Shown here: piece by piece, positions 14,463-22,422 of the stretch
How positions within the stretch are numbered: the stretch's first letter is position 1
Layout: each line of letters begins with the position of its first letter
NCBI GenBank assembly: GCA_902362455.1
Contig: CABIWJ010000013.1
Location: 1-50,171, forward strand
Source: Eubacteriaceae bacterium
Lineage (GTDB): Bacteria; Bacillota; Clostridia; Lachnospirales; Lachnospiraceae
Reading direction: 5' to 3'
DNA length: 50,171 nt
The notes under the pieces: model-generated
Seen by the model: only the letters and a program-made list of their open reading frames with translations
The model's database searches: none
Told to the model about the DNA's origin: nothing
Made by a program: the position numbers and the translations under genes

Positions 14463-16856
14463 GTGAAAAATCGAATAATAACTTTAAGCCTTAGAGAGAT
14501 AAAGAATTCGTTTAAGAGGTTCTTGTCTTTATTGATAATAAGTATGCTAGGTGTTACTGTATTTGTCGGAATTAAGGCAACAGCACCGGATATGATGAAT
14601 TCAATTGATAAATATTATGATGAAAATAATATTTATGATATAAAGCTTGTTTCTGCAAATGGGCTTACAGATGAAGATATCAGTATGCTAAAAGATATAA
14701 AAGATATACAAGATGTTGAGGGAACTTTGACATATGGGTTTGAAGCAGAAGATGACGATAGCACATTTGTAGTGAATTATCATAGTATTTCAGATAATAT
14801 TAATAAAATACAGATGGAATCAGGCAGACTTCCGAAGGCATCTGATGAAATCGTAGTGCAGGATAATTTATTGAAAAGTGAGAAACTGAAGCTTGGAAGC
14901 CAGATTACTATAAAGGACAGCAATGGAATTATAAAGGACAGCAAGCTTACAATTGTCGGAACTGTCCGTTCGGCATTATATGTAAAGAATACTAAAAACA
15001 ATAAGAACTTAGGAAGTACGTCGCTTGGAACAGGTAATATTAATTACTACATATATGGTTTAAAAGATAATTTTAATATTAATATTTATACGGAAATATA
15101 TGCAACCATTAATGATGTACTTAATTTAACCACTAACAGTAGTGAATATAATGATAGAATTGAAGAGGTCGAGAAGCAGATTAAAGAGAGAAATAATGTA
15201 TACAGAATTACAGACAGACGAAATGATGATACCTATCACGAATTTGTAAATGATTCCGAGAGTATTTCTAATCTGGCTAAATTATTTCCAACATTATTTT
15301 TCGTTATTGCCATATTTATAAGCCTTGTGTCAATGTCTAGAATGGTTGATGATGACAGAATGGAGATAGGAACTCTAAAGAGTATGGGCTTTAGCAATAC
15401 ACATATTGCTTTTAAATACCTGCTTTACTCAGCGATTGCAACTATTGTCGGAGGAGTAATCGGTGCAGTATTAGGTTTCCTTACTATTCCTAAGATTATC
15501 TGGAACATTTATAAGATATTATTTGATATTCCTAAGTTTGTTACAAAATTGGATATGACATACATTGTTATTGGTGTGTTGATTTCATTTGTATGCATAG
15601 TCGGTGTAACGCTTATAACAGTAGCTAAGAATCTTCGCGAGAAACCATCTAAGCTTTTAAGACCGAAAGCACCTAAAAAGGGAAAGAGGGTTATACTTGA
15701 ATACATTCCTGTATTATGGAAGCATATAAGCTTTTCAAATAAGGTAACAATAAGAAATATATTCAGATATAAAGCCAGAGTATTTATGACGGTATTTGGT
15801 GTGGCAGGCTGTACGGCATTATTAATGGCGGGCTTCGGACTCAGAGATTCCATTGTAAATATTCCTGAGAAGCAATATCGTGACATTTTCACATATGATG
15901 ATATGTTATATTTTTCGCCATTAATAACGGATGATGAAATCGATACCCTGTTAAATGCTGACAATATTAAGGAAACAGCTAAAACGCAGTATGCAGCATA
16001 TACATCTACAAAGAATAATAAAAATATAGAGATGACAATGGTTGTCCCGGAAAATACATATGATTTTATTAAGATATTTAATCTTCGAGATGCCAAAACT
16101 CATAAAGAACTAGAACTTCTGGATGATGAAATTATTATCAGCGATAAAATGGCACAGCTTATGAAACTGTCAGTCGGCGATAATATAAGCATTTTCGACA
16201 GCCAAAATAACGAATACACATTTACAATCGGTGGAATATGCGAGCAATATGTAAATCATTTTGTATTTATTAATAAGAATACTTATGAGAAAAATATCGG
16301 ACAGTATAACACTAACACAGCATTTATTAAGACATCGGCAATGACTGATAAAGAGGAAGATGAATTCAGGACAGAGTTATTAGACAACGACAAGGTTTTG
16401 CAGGTAACAGTAATTGATACAATAATTGACAAGGTCGATAAAATGCTTACTTCGCTCAATTATGTAGTGTTGATTCTGATAATCTTCGCAGCAGCACTGT
16501 CATTTGTGGTAATGTACAATCTTTCCAATATAAATATTGCAGAAAGACAAAGAGAAATTGCTACACTTAAGGTTTTAGGCTTCTATAACGGAGAGGTCGA
16601 TAATTATATTATCAGGGAAAATATTATTCTTACACTTTTAGGAATTGCAGTTGGATTGATAGGTGGGTATTTCTTTACAAATGAATTGATTTCGACAGTA
16701 GAAATAGAGGCAATAAGATTTGTTCATCATATTAAGCTGCAAAGTTATCTATATTCAATGGCTTTAGCATTGCTATTTACAATTATTGTAAATGTAATAA
16801 CACATTTTTCGTTGAAGAAGATTGATATGATAGAGAGTCTTAAGAGTGTGGAGTAA
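14463..16856 (+). CDS. FtsX-like ABC transporter permease
   Basis: About 797 residues. It has an N-terminal helix (FKRFLSLLIISMLGVTVFVG), a large extracellular domain, three helices around residues 275-400 (LFPTLFFVIAIFISLVSMSR and following), a second extracellular domain and three C-terminal helices: two FtsX/MacB core units. GTLKSMGFSNTHI and IATLKVLGFYNGEV are the coupling segments that contact the ATPase. It should be the membrane partner of the ATPase at 13607; the substrate is unknown. GTG 14463 is chosen because the GGAG delivered by element E2 is 6 nt upstream; ATG 14451 lies inside that ribosome site. Confidence 0.85.
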   Translation: MKNRIITLSLREIKNSFKRFLSLLIISMLGVTVFVGIKATAPDMMNSIDKYYDENNIYDIKLVSANGLTDEDISMLKDIKDIQDVEGTLTYGFEAEDDDSTFVVNYHSISDNINKIQMESGRLPKASDEIVVQDNLLKSEKLKLGSQITIKDSNGIIKDSKLTIVGTVRSALYVKNTKNNKNLGSTSLGTGNINYYIYGLKDNFNINIYTEIYATINDVLNLTTNSSEYNDRIEEVEKQIKERNNVYRITDRRNDDTYHEFVNDSESISNLAKLFPTLFFVIAIFISLVSMSRMVDDDRMEIGTLKSMGFSNTHIAFKYLLYSAIATIVGGVIGAVLGFLTIPKIIWNIYKILFDIPKFVTKLDMTYIVIGVLISFVCIVGVTLITVAKNLREKPSKLLRPKAPKKGKRVILEYIPVLWKHISFSNKVTIRNIFRYKARVFMTVFGVAGCTALLMAGFGLRDSIVNIPEKQYRDIFTYDDMLYFSPLITDDEIDTLLNADNIKETAKTQYAAYTSTKNNKNIEMTMVVPENTYDFIKIFNLRDAKTHKELELLDDEIIISDKMAQLMKLSVGDNISIFDSQNNEYTFTIGGICEQYVNHFVFINKNTYEKNIGQYNTNTAFIKTSAMTDKEEDEFRTELLDNDKVLQVTVIDTIIDKVDKMLTSLNYVVLILIIFAAALSFVVMYNLSNINIAERQREIATLKVLGFYNGEVDNYIIRENIILTLLGIAVGLIGGYFFTNELISTVEIEAIRFVHHIKLQSYLYSMALALLFTIIVNVITHFSLKKIDMIESLKSVE

Positions 16857-16920
16857 ATAATTTAAAATTGCCTGGTTGCTTTTTTCAAAACAATAATGTA
16901 TAATGCAGATATTAATAGAA

Positions 16921-17240
16921 AATGCGACGAAGAGAAAGAGTAGTATAAAAGAAGCTTTACAGAGAGTGTCTGGTTGGTGGAAAGGCTCAAGCAAAATTAT
17001 ATGAATACATCTCAGAGCAGCTTCCTGAACAAATTATTTTTAGATTATAAACAGATGTTTTAGTCAGGACATTTATAATTAAAAGTTATACAACTTTAAG
17101 TAGGGACAGACGGGAACGCCCGATACAGCGTATGAGTGTGTTTGCACTTGATGAGGAAGATTTTGTGAGAAATCTTCAATAAGAGGTGGTACCGCAGATA
17201 ATGCCCTCTGTACAATAATTTATATTGTACAGAGGTTTTT
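16921..17240 (+). ncRNA. T-box riboswitch, tyrosine specifier
   Basis: A T-box leader ahead of tyrosyl-tRNA synthetase. Stem I contains AGAGAGTGTCTGG and GGTGGAAAGG. The specifier region ATGAATACATCTC offers UAC (Tyr) at 17006-17008. The antiterminator T-box sequence AAGAGGTGGTACCGC is at 17181-17194. The terminator is CCTCTGTACAATA (17205-17217) with TATTGTACAGAGG (17223-17235), then a T-run. Uncharged tRNA-Tyr would stabilise the antiterminator and switch on tyrS. Confidence 0.95.
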
Positions 17241-17402
17241 TAAATTTATAAGAAATACTTTAGTATTTCTTATAAATTTAAATGCTCCGCATGGGTGCAC
17301 ACACTTTTGCATAAGGTATTATGTCGCATAAAGCGACGCAAAAGTGGCGCCAGAGTTTCGGGAAGGAAACTCATTACTATTTATAAAATTAATAAATGGA
17401 GG
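17239..17402 (+). repeat. structured insert between T-box terminator and tyrS
   Basis: Three further hairpins follow the T-box. The first is a perfect 21-bp stem with a 2-nt loop (17239-17259 with 17262-17282). The second is GGTGC..CACTTTTGC with GCAAAAGTG..GCGCC (about 17295-17353), enclosing GTCGC/GCGAC. The third is GAGTTT/AAACTC (17353-17358 with 17367-17372). AAATGGAGG, the tyrS ribosome site, follows at 17394-17402. The plan resembles elements E1-E5, but no flanking direct repeat is evident, so membership is uncertain. Confidence 0.5.
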
Positions 17403-17408
17403 ACAAAA

Positions 17409-18632
17409 ATGAAGATTTATGACGAATTAGTTGCGCGTGGACTTATTGCGCAGGTTACAGATGAAGATGAAATTAAAGATTTAATTAACGAAGGAAAGGC
17501 AACATTCTATATTGGTTTTGATCCAACAGCAGATTCACTTCACGTTGGACATTTTATGGCACTTTGCCTTATGAAGAGATTACAGATGGCAGGAAATAAG
17601 CCGGTTGTATTATTAGGTGGAGGAACAGGTTACATCGGAGATCCATCAGGAAGAACAGATATGCGTTCAATGTTAAGTCCTGAAACAATCGAACATAACT
17701 GCGACTGCTTTAAGAAACAGATGGAAAGATTCATCGATTTTGGTGAGGGCGGAGCAATCGCTGTTAATAATGCAGACTGGCTTTTGAAACTTAATTACAT
17801 CGATGTATTAAGAGAAGTAGGACCATGTTTCTCAGTAAATAATATGCTTAGAGCAGAATGTTATAAACAGAGAATGGAGAAAGGATTATCATTCCTTGAA
17901 TTCAACTATATGATAATGCAGTCATACGACTTCTATCATTTATTTAAAGAATACGGCTGTAATATGCAGTTCGGTGGCGATGACCAGTGGTCTAATATGC
18001 TTGGCGGAACAGAACTTATCCGTAAGAAATTAGGCAAAGATGCATACGCAATGACAATCACATTATTACTCAATTCAGAGGGTAAGAAGATGGGTAAGAC
18101 AGCTAATGGTGCAGTATGGCTTGATCCTAATAAGACATCACCATTCGAGTTCTTCCAGTACTGGAGAAATGTAGGAGACAATGATGTTCTCAAATGTATC
18201 AGAATGTTGACATTCCTTCCATTAGAGCAGATAGATGAAATGGATAGCTGGGAGGGGGCTAAATTAAATGAAGCTAAGGAGATTCTTGCATACGAATTAA
18301 CTAAATTAGTTCATGGTGAAGAAGAGGCAGAGAAAGCTAAAACAGCATCACACGCATTATTTGCAGGTGGCGGGGATGATTCTAATATGCCAACAACAAA
18401 TATAACAGAAGACCAGTTAAATGATGGAGCAATCGGAATTATGGACTTAATGGTTGCGTGCAAATTAGTTGCATCTAAGAGTGAAGCAAGACGTCTTGTA
18501 CAGCAGGGCGGTGTATTTGTAAATGATGAAAAGATAGCAGCCATTGATTTCGCAGTTACTAAAGATATGTTAAAAGATGGCGTTAAGATAAGAAAAGGAA
18601 AAAAGACATTCCATAAAGCAATAATGGAATAA
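17409..18632 (+). CDS. tyrS: tyrosyl-tRNA synthetase
   Basis: 407 residues, the normal bacterial TyrRS length. It charges tRNA-Tyr. The HIGH-type motif is HVGHFMAL, the KMSKS-type motif KKMGKT, and tyrosine-site segments are GDDQWSNMLGG and NYMIMQSYDFY. The C-terminal S4 domain is IMDLMVACKLVASKSEARRL. ATG 17409 has AAATGGAGG 6 nt upstream; the longer frame from 17295 runs through hairpin sequence and is excluded. A Tyr T-box controls it. Confidence 0.97.
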   Translation: MKIYDELVARGLIAQVTDEDEIKDLINEGKATFYIGFDPTADSLHVGHFMALCLMKRLQMAGNKPVVLLGGGTGYIGDPSGRTDMRSMLSPETIEHNCDCFKKQMERFIDFGEGGAIAVNNADWLLKLNYIDVLREVGPCFSVNNMLRAECYKQRMEKGLSFLEFNYMIMQSYDFYHLFKEYGCNMQFGGDDQWSNMLGGTELIRKKLGKDAYAMTITLLLNSEGKKMGKTANGAVWLDPNKTSPFEFFQYWRNVGDNDVLKCIRMLTFLPLEQIDEMDSWEGAKLNEAKEILAYELTKLVHGEEEAEKAKTASHALFAGGGDDSNMPTTNITEDQLNDGAIGIMDLMVACKLVASKSEARRLVQQGGVFVNDEKIAAIDFAVTKDMLKDGVKIRKGKKTFHKAIME

Positions 18633-18645
18633 GAAAGATGAGTGT

Positions 18646-21228
18646 ATGCCGGTGAAAACAGTTATTGGAATTTTAGCCCATGTAGATGCGGGAAAGACTA
18701 CCTTATCAGAAGCACTGTTATATAATGCCGGAATTACTAAAGCATTAGGGCGTGTTGATAAAGGAAATGCGTATTTAGATACGGACGAATTAGAGAAACA
18801 ACGAGGCATAACCATATTTTCAAAACAGGCGGAATTCATATGGAAAGACCTGGAGGTAACATTAGTGGACACTCCGGGTCATGTGGATTTCTCAGCAGAA
18901 ATGGAACGTACATTACAGATACTTGATTACGCAATTTTGGTAATAAGTGCATCGAATGGTGTCCAAAGCCATACGAGAACGTTATGGGAACTGCTTAAAA
19001 TGTACAAAGTTCCGACAATAATATTCGTTAATAAGATGGATATGCCTGATACAGACAAGGCACTCCTTTTATCAGAACTCAAGTCGAAATTAGACGATAG
19101 CTGTATAGATTTTACAGATATACAGGAAGTTATGTCTAACGAAGAAGTAGCAATGACAAATGAGTCTTTGATGGAGGAGTTTTTGTCGTGTGGCAAAATA
19201 GATATCGAAGATATTAAGAGAGGCATATCTGACAGAGGAATATTTCCATGTCATTTTGGTTCGGCACTTAAGAATGATAAAATTATAGATTTGTTAGACG
19301 GTTTAAATACATATATAGACGAAAAGAAATACCCTGATAAGTTCAGCGCAAAAGTATATAAAATTAACCGAGACAGTCAGGGAAACCGTCTTACATATAT
19401 CAAAGTTACAGGTGGAGTGCTAAGAGTCAAAGACATAATTGATGATTCAGAAGAAAAAATTAATCAGATTAGAATATATTCAGGGGATAAATACAGAACC
19501 GCAAATGAAATATATTCAGGAGAAGTATGCGCAGTAACAGGGCTTACAAAGACATATTCAGGAGAGAACTTAGGAATAGAAAATGATAACAATGATGTAA
19601 TCCTAGAACCTGTGCTTATGTACAGGGTTGTTCTGCCGCAGGAAATTGATGCGGCAATGATGCTTCCTAAGTTAAAGCAATTAGAAGAAGAAGATCCGAC
19701 CTTAGCTATTAAATGGAATGAGGATTTAAAAGAGATACAGGTCTGTCTTATGGGCGAAGTCCAGATAGAGATACTTAAGAAGCTTGTACTTGACAGGTTT
19801 AAAGTAGCTATCGAATTTGACCAGGGAAATGTGGTATATAAAGAAACTATCAGTAATACTGTGGAGGGCGTGGGACATTTTGAACCACTCAGACATTATG
19901 CAGAGGTACATTTAAGGTTAGAGCCGGGAGAGATTGGCAGCGGACTCACATTTGAGACAGAATGCAGCGAGGAGATACTGGCTAAGAACTGGCAGAGGCT
20001 AATCCTTACACATTTACAGGAAAGAGAACATAAAGGCGTACTTACAGGTTCGGGAATAACTGATATGAAGATAACCTTAGTAAGTGGCAGGGCGCACCTT
20101 AAGCATACTGAGGGTGGTGATTTCAGACAGGCTACCTACAGGGCAGTTAGACAGGGCCTGAAAATGGCACAGTCAGTATTATTAGAGCCTTATTATGATT
20201 TCAGATTAGAGATACCTACGGAAATGCTTGGAAGGGCAATGACAGATATTGAACGCATTTACGGTAAGATAAATCCTCCTGAAAATTATGGAGAATACAG
20301 CGTTATAACAGGATATGCACCGGTTGTCACGATGCGAAAATATAGAGAAGATATAGCAGCATATACTAAAGGTCAGGGCAAGATTACCTGTACATTAAAG
20401 GGATATCTTCCTTGTCATAATCAGGAAGAAATTGTGGAAGCTTATGGATATGATTCTGAGGCAGATACATTTAATCCGACAGGTTCAGTATTCTGTGCAC
20501 ATGGAGCAGGTTTCTATGTAAGTTATGATAAAGTATATGAATATATGCATATTGGCTTAGAGAATCAACCGGATAAAGAATATGTATACAATGACAATAA
20601 GATTGTATCTGGTGAATATAAGGAAGAGTGGATAGGAATAGATGAAGTTGATGCAATAATCAACCAGACCTATAATGCTAATAAGAAGTCAGAGGGCGAA
20701 AATAAGCGTAATAACTGGAAGAAGAGCAGAAATGAGCAGGATTATTTTGATTACAAGGGTTCTAAGTCAGTTAATAGTGAAACGAGAGAAAAATATCTGT
20801 TAGTTGACGGATACAATGTCATTTTTGCATGGGACGATTTAAAAGAATTAGCAGCAGTCAATATAGATGGCGCAAGAGGGAAACTTATGGATATTCTATG
20901 CAATTATCAGGCTATCTGCAAATGTGAACTAATAGTAGTATTTGATGCATACCGGGTAAAGGGTCACGATACCGAGATATCAGACTACCATAATATACAC
21001 GTTGTATTTACGAAAGAAGCAGAGACAGCGGATCAGTATATTGAGAAATTTGCACATCAGAATGGCAGAAAATACAATGTTACGGTAGCTACATCAGATG
21101 GACTTGAGCAGATAATCATAAGAGGACAAGGCTGTAATCTTATTTCTTCAAGAGAATTAAAAGAAGAGATAGACAGGGCAACAAAGGATATAATGCAGAA
21201 ATTCCAAAATGGAGATTTTGGATTATAA
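18646..21228 (+). CDS. TetM-like ribosomal GTPase fused to Rae1/YacP-type NYN nuclease
   Basis: 860 residues. Residues 1 to about 645 are an EF-G-like GTPase of the TetM/TetO ribosomal-protection group: G1 AHVDAGKTT, G3 DTPGHVDF, G4 NKMD, and a TetM-like C-terminal part (TMRKYREDIAAYTKGQGKIT, then LKGYLP). A charged linker (about 665-712) leads to an NYN/PIN-like domain from about 716. Its acidic residues are intact: LLVDGYN, VVFDAY, ETADQYIE and ATSDG. In Bacillus, Rae1 (YacP) cleaves mRNA in the ribosomal A site. The fusion joins two A-site ligands in one chain. Tetracycline resistance cannot be concluded. ATG 18646 lies 13 bp after tyrS with a weak ribosome site; GTG 18652 is an alternative. 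Confidence 0.85.
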   Translation: MPVKTVIGILAHVDAGKTTLSEALLYNAGITKALGRVDKGNAYLDTDELEKQRGITIFSKQAEFIWKDLEVTLVDTPGHVDFSAEMERTLQILDYAILVISASNGVQSHTRTLWELLKMYKVPTIIFVNKMDMPDTDKALLLSELKSKLDDSCIDFTDIQEVMSNEEVAMTNESLMEEFLSCGKIDIEDIKRGISDRGIFPCHFGSALKNDKIIDLLDGLNTYIDEKKYPDKFSAKVYKINRDSQGNRLTYIKVTGGVLRVKDIIDDSEEKINQIRIYSGDKYRTANEIYSGEVCAVTGLTKTYSGENLGIENDNNDVILEPVLMYRVVLPQEIDAAMMLPKLKQLEEEDPTLAIKWNEDLKEIQVCLMGEVQIEILKKLVLDRFKVAIEFDQGNVVYKETISNTVEGVGHFEPLRHYAEVHLRLEPGEIGSGLTFETECSEEILAKNWQRLILTHLQEREHKGVLTGSGITDMKITLVSGRAHLKHTEGGDFRQATYRAVRQGLKMAQSVLLEPYYDFRLEIPTEMLGRAMTDIERIYGKINPPENYGEYSVITGYAPVVTMRKYREDIAAYTKGQGKITCTLKGYLPCHNQEEIVEAYGYDSEADTFNPTGSVFCAHGAGFYVSYDKVYEYMHIGLENQPDKEYVYNDNKIVSGEYKEEWIGIDEVDAIINQTYNANKKSEGENKRNNWKKSRNEQDYFDYKGSKSVNSETREKYLLVDGYNVIFAWDDLKELAAVNIDGARGKLMDILCNYQAICKCELIVVFDAYRVKGHDTEISDYHNIHVVFTKEAETADQYIEKFAHQNGRKYNVTVATSDGLEQIIIRGQGCNLISSRELKEEIDRATKDIMQKFQNGDFGL

Positions 21229-21265
21229 AATGTAAAATATAAGAATTGAAAGTTATGGTGAAATA

Positions 21266-22345
21266 ATGAAGAAAATGCAAATCGTTACTTTCGTTTTTCG
21301 AGAGGCGAAGACAGAAGATAAAGAGCAGATAATGCAGTTATATAGAAATGCCATTGGAACAGAAGGCTGCACCTGGTCAGAGGAATATCCAAATGAGCAG
21401 ATACTTCTTACAGATTTATCAAAGCACAATCTTTTCTGTATGGAGAATCAGGATAAAGAAATAGTAGGTGCAGTTTCTATTGATGAAGATGAAGAAGTAG
21501 ACAGGTTAGAATGTTGGAATCGTAATGCAGGCAAAATGGCAGAGATTGCAAGACTTGTTGTGCGTGAGGATTGTCAGAACAAGGGAATGGCAAGAGAACT
21601 CATTAAAAATGTCATAAAAGTTCTTAAAGAAAGACAATATAAATCAGTTCATTATCTTGTAAGTAAATACAATAACAAAGCACTTGCTTCATATAAGAAA
21701 TTAGATTTTAAATGTGTAGGAGAAAGTGATATACTTGATAATGACTGGTATTGCTACGAGATGATTCTGGATGAGAAGAATTATAAGATACTTACTATTC
21801 CTAATATCCTCAGTTTTATAAGACTTATATTAGTGGGATTATTCTTCGTACTTTACTCAGATAAGGGAAACAATAAGGATAACATGTGGGCAATAATTGT
21901 ACTTATACTCTCAGGAATAACCGATTTCTTAGATGGTAAGATAGCAAGAAGGTTTAATATGGTGAGTGAATTTGGTAAAATCTTAGATCCTGTAGCAGAT
22001 AAAGCGACAGAAGCAGTAATTGCCATATGCCTTATGAAACGTTATGAAATACTTATATATCTGTTAATATTATTTGCAATCAAAGAGACATTTATGAGTG
22101 CCTGCGGACTAATAGTTATCAGAAAAACAGGCGAGAATAATGGTGCAAAATGGTATGGCAAGGTAAGTACATTTGCATTTTACATAGTTATGATAACACT
22201 CCTTATTATAAGACATATACCTTTATCAGTGGCAAATGTCATGATTATAATGTGTATGTTTTTTATGGCATTTGCATTTGTTATGTATGCAAGGCTATAT
22301 TACCAGATACTTAAAAAAAATAGGTGCAAGACAGAACAGTTATAA
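21266..22345 (+). CDS. GNAT acetyltransferase fused to CDP-alcohol phosphatidyltransferase
   Basis: 359 residues with two domains. Residues 1 to about 165 are a GNAT fold (AEIARLVVREDCQNKGMARE is the acetyl-CoA loop region). Residues about 172-355 are a membrane CDP-alcohol phosphatidyltransferase (six helices) with the complete signature D-x2-D-G-x2-A-R-x8-G-x3-D-x3-D: DFLDGKIARRFN, then FGKILDPVADK. The second domain resembles phosphatidylglycerophosphate or cardiolipin synthase and acts on CDP-diacylglycerol at the membrane. What the GNAT domain modifies is unknown. The single frame has no internal start with a strong ribosome site, so the fusion appears real. Confidence 0.85.
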   Translation: MKKMQIVTFVFREAKTEDKEQIMQLYRNAIGTEGCTWSEEYPNEQILLTDLSKHNLFCMENQDKEIVGAVSIDEDEEVDRLECWNRNAGKMAEIARLVVREDCQNKGMARELIKNVIKVLKERQYKSVHYLVSKYNNKALASYKKLDFKCVGESDILDNDWYCYEMILDEKNYKILTIPNILSFIRLILVGLFFVLYSDKGNNKDNMWAIIVLILSGITDFLDGKIARRFNMVSEFGKILDPVADKATEAVIAICLMKRYEILIYLLILFAIKETFMSACGLIVIRKTGENNGAKWYGKVSTFAFYIVMITLLIIRHIPLSVANVMIIMCMFFMAFAFVMYARLYYQILKKNRCKTEQL

Positions 22346-22422
22346 AACATTAATTTTAAAATCAAAGCTTTAAGAATTAAAATATGTAATAAACAAAAGA
22401 GACTTGGATAGGTGAACGTGTT

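Noticed and set aside
18646..21228. Tetracycline resistance gene
   Set aside because: The GTPase half is TetM-like, but EF-G paralogues of this kind are common in Clostridia, the gene has no mobile context, and the nuclease fusion suggests another role.
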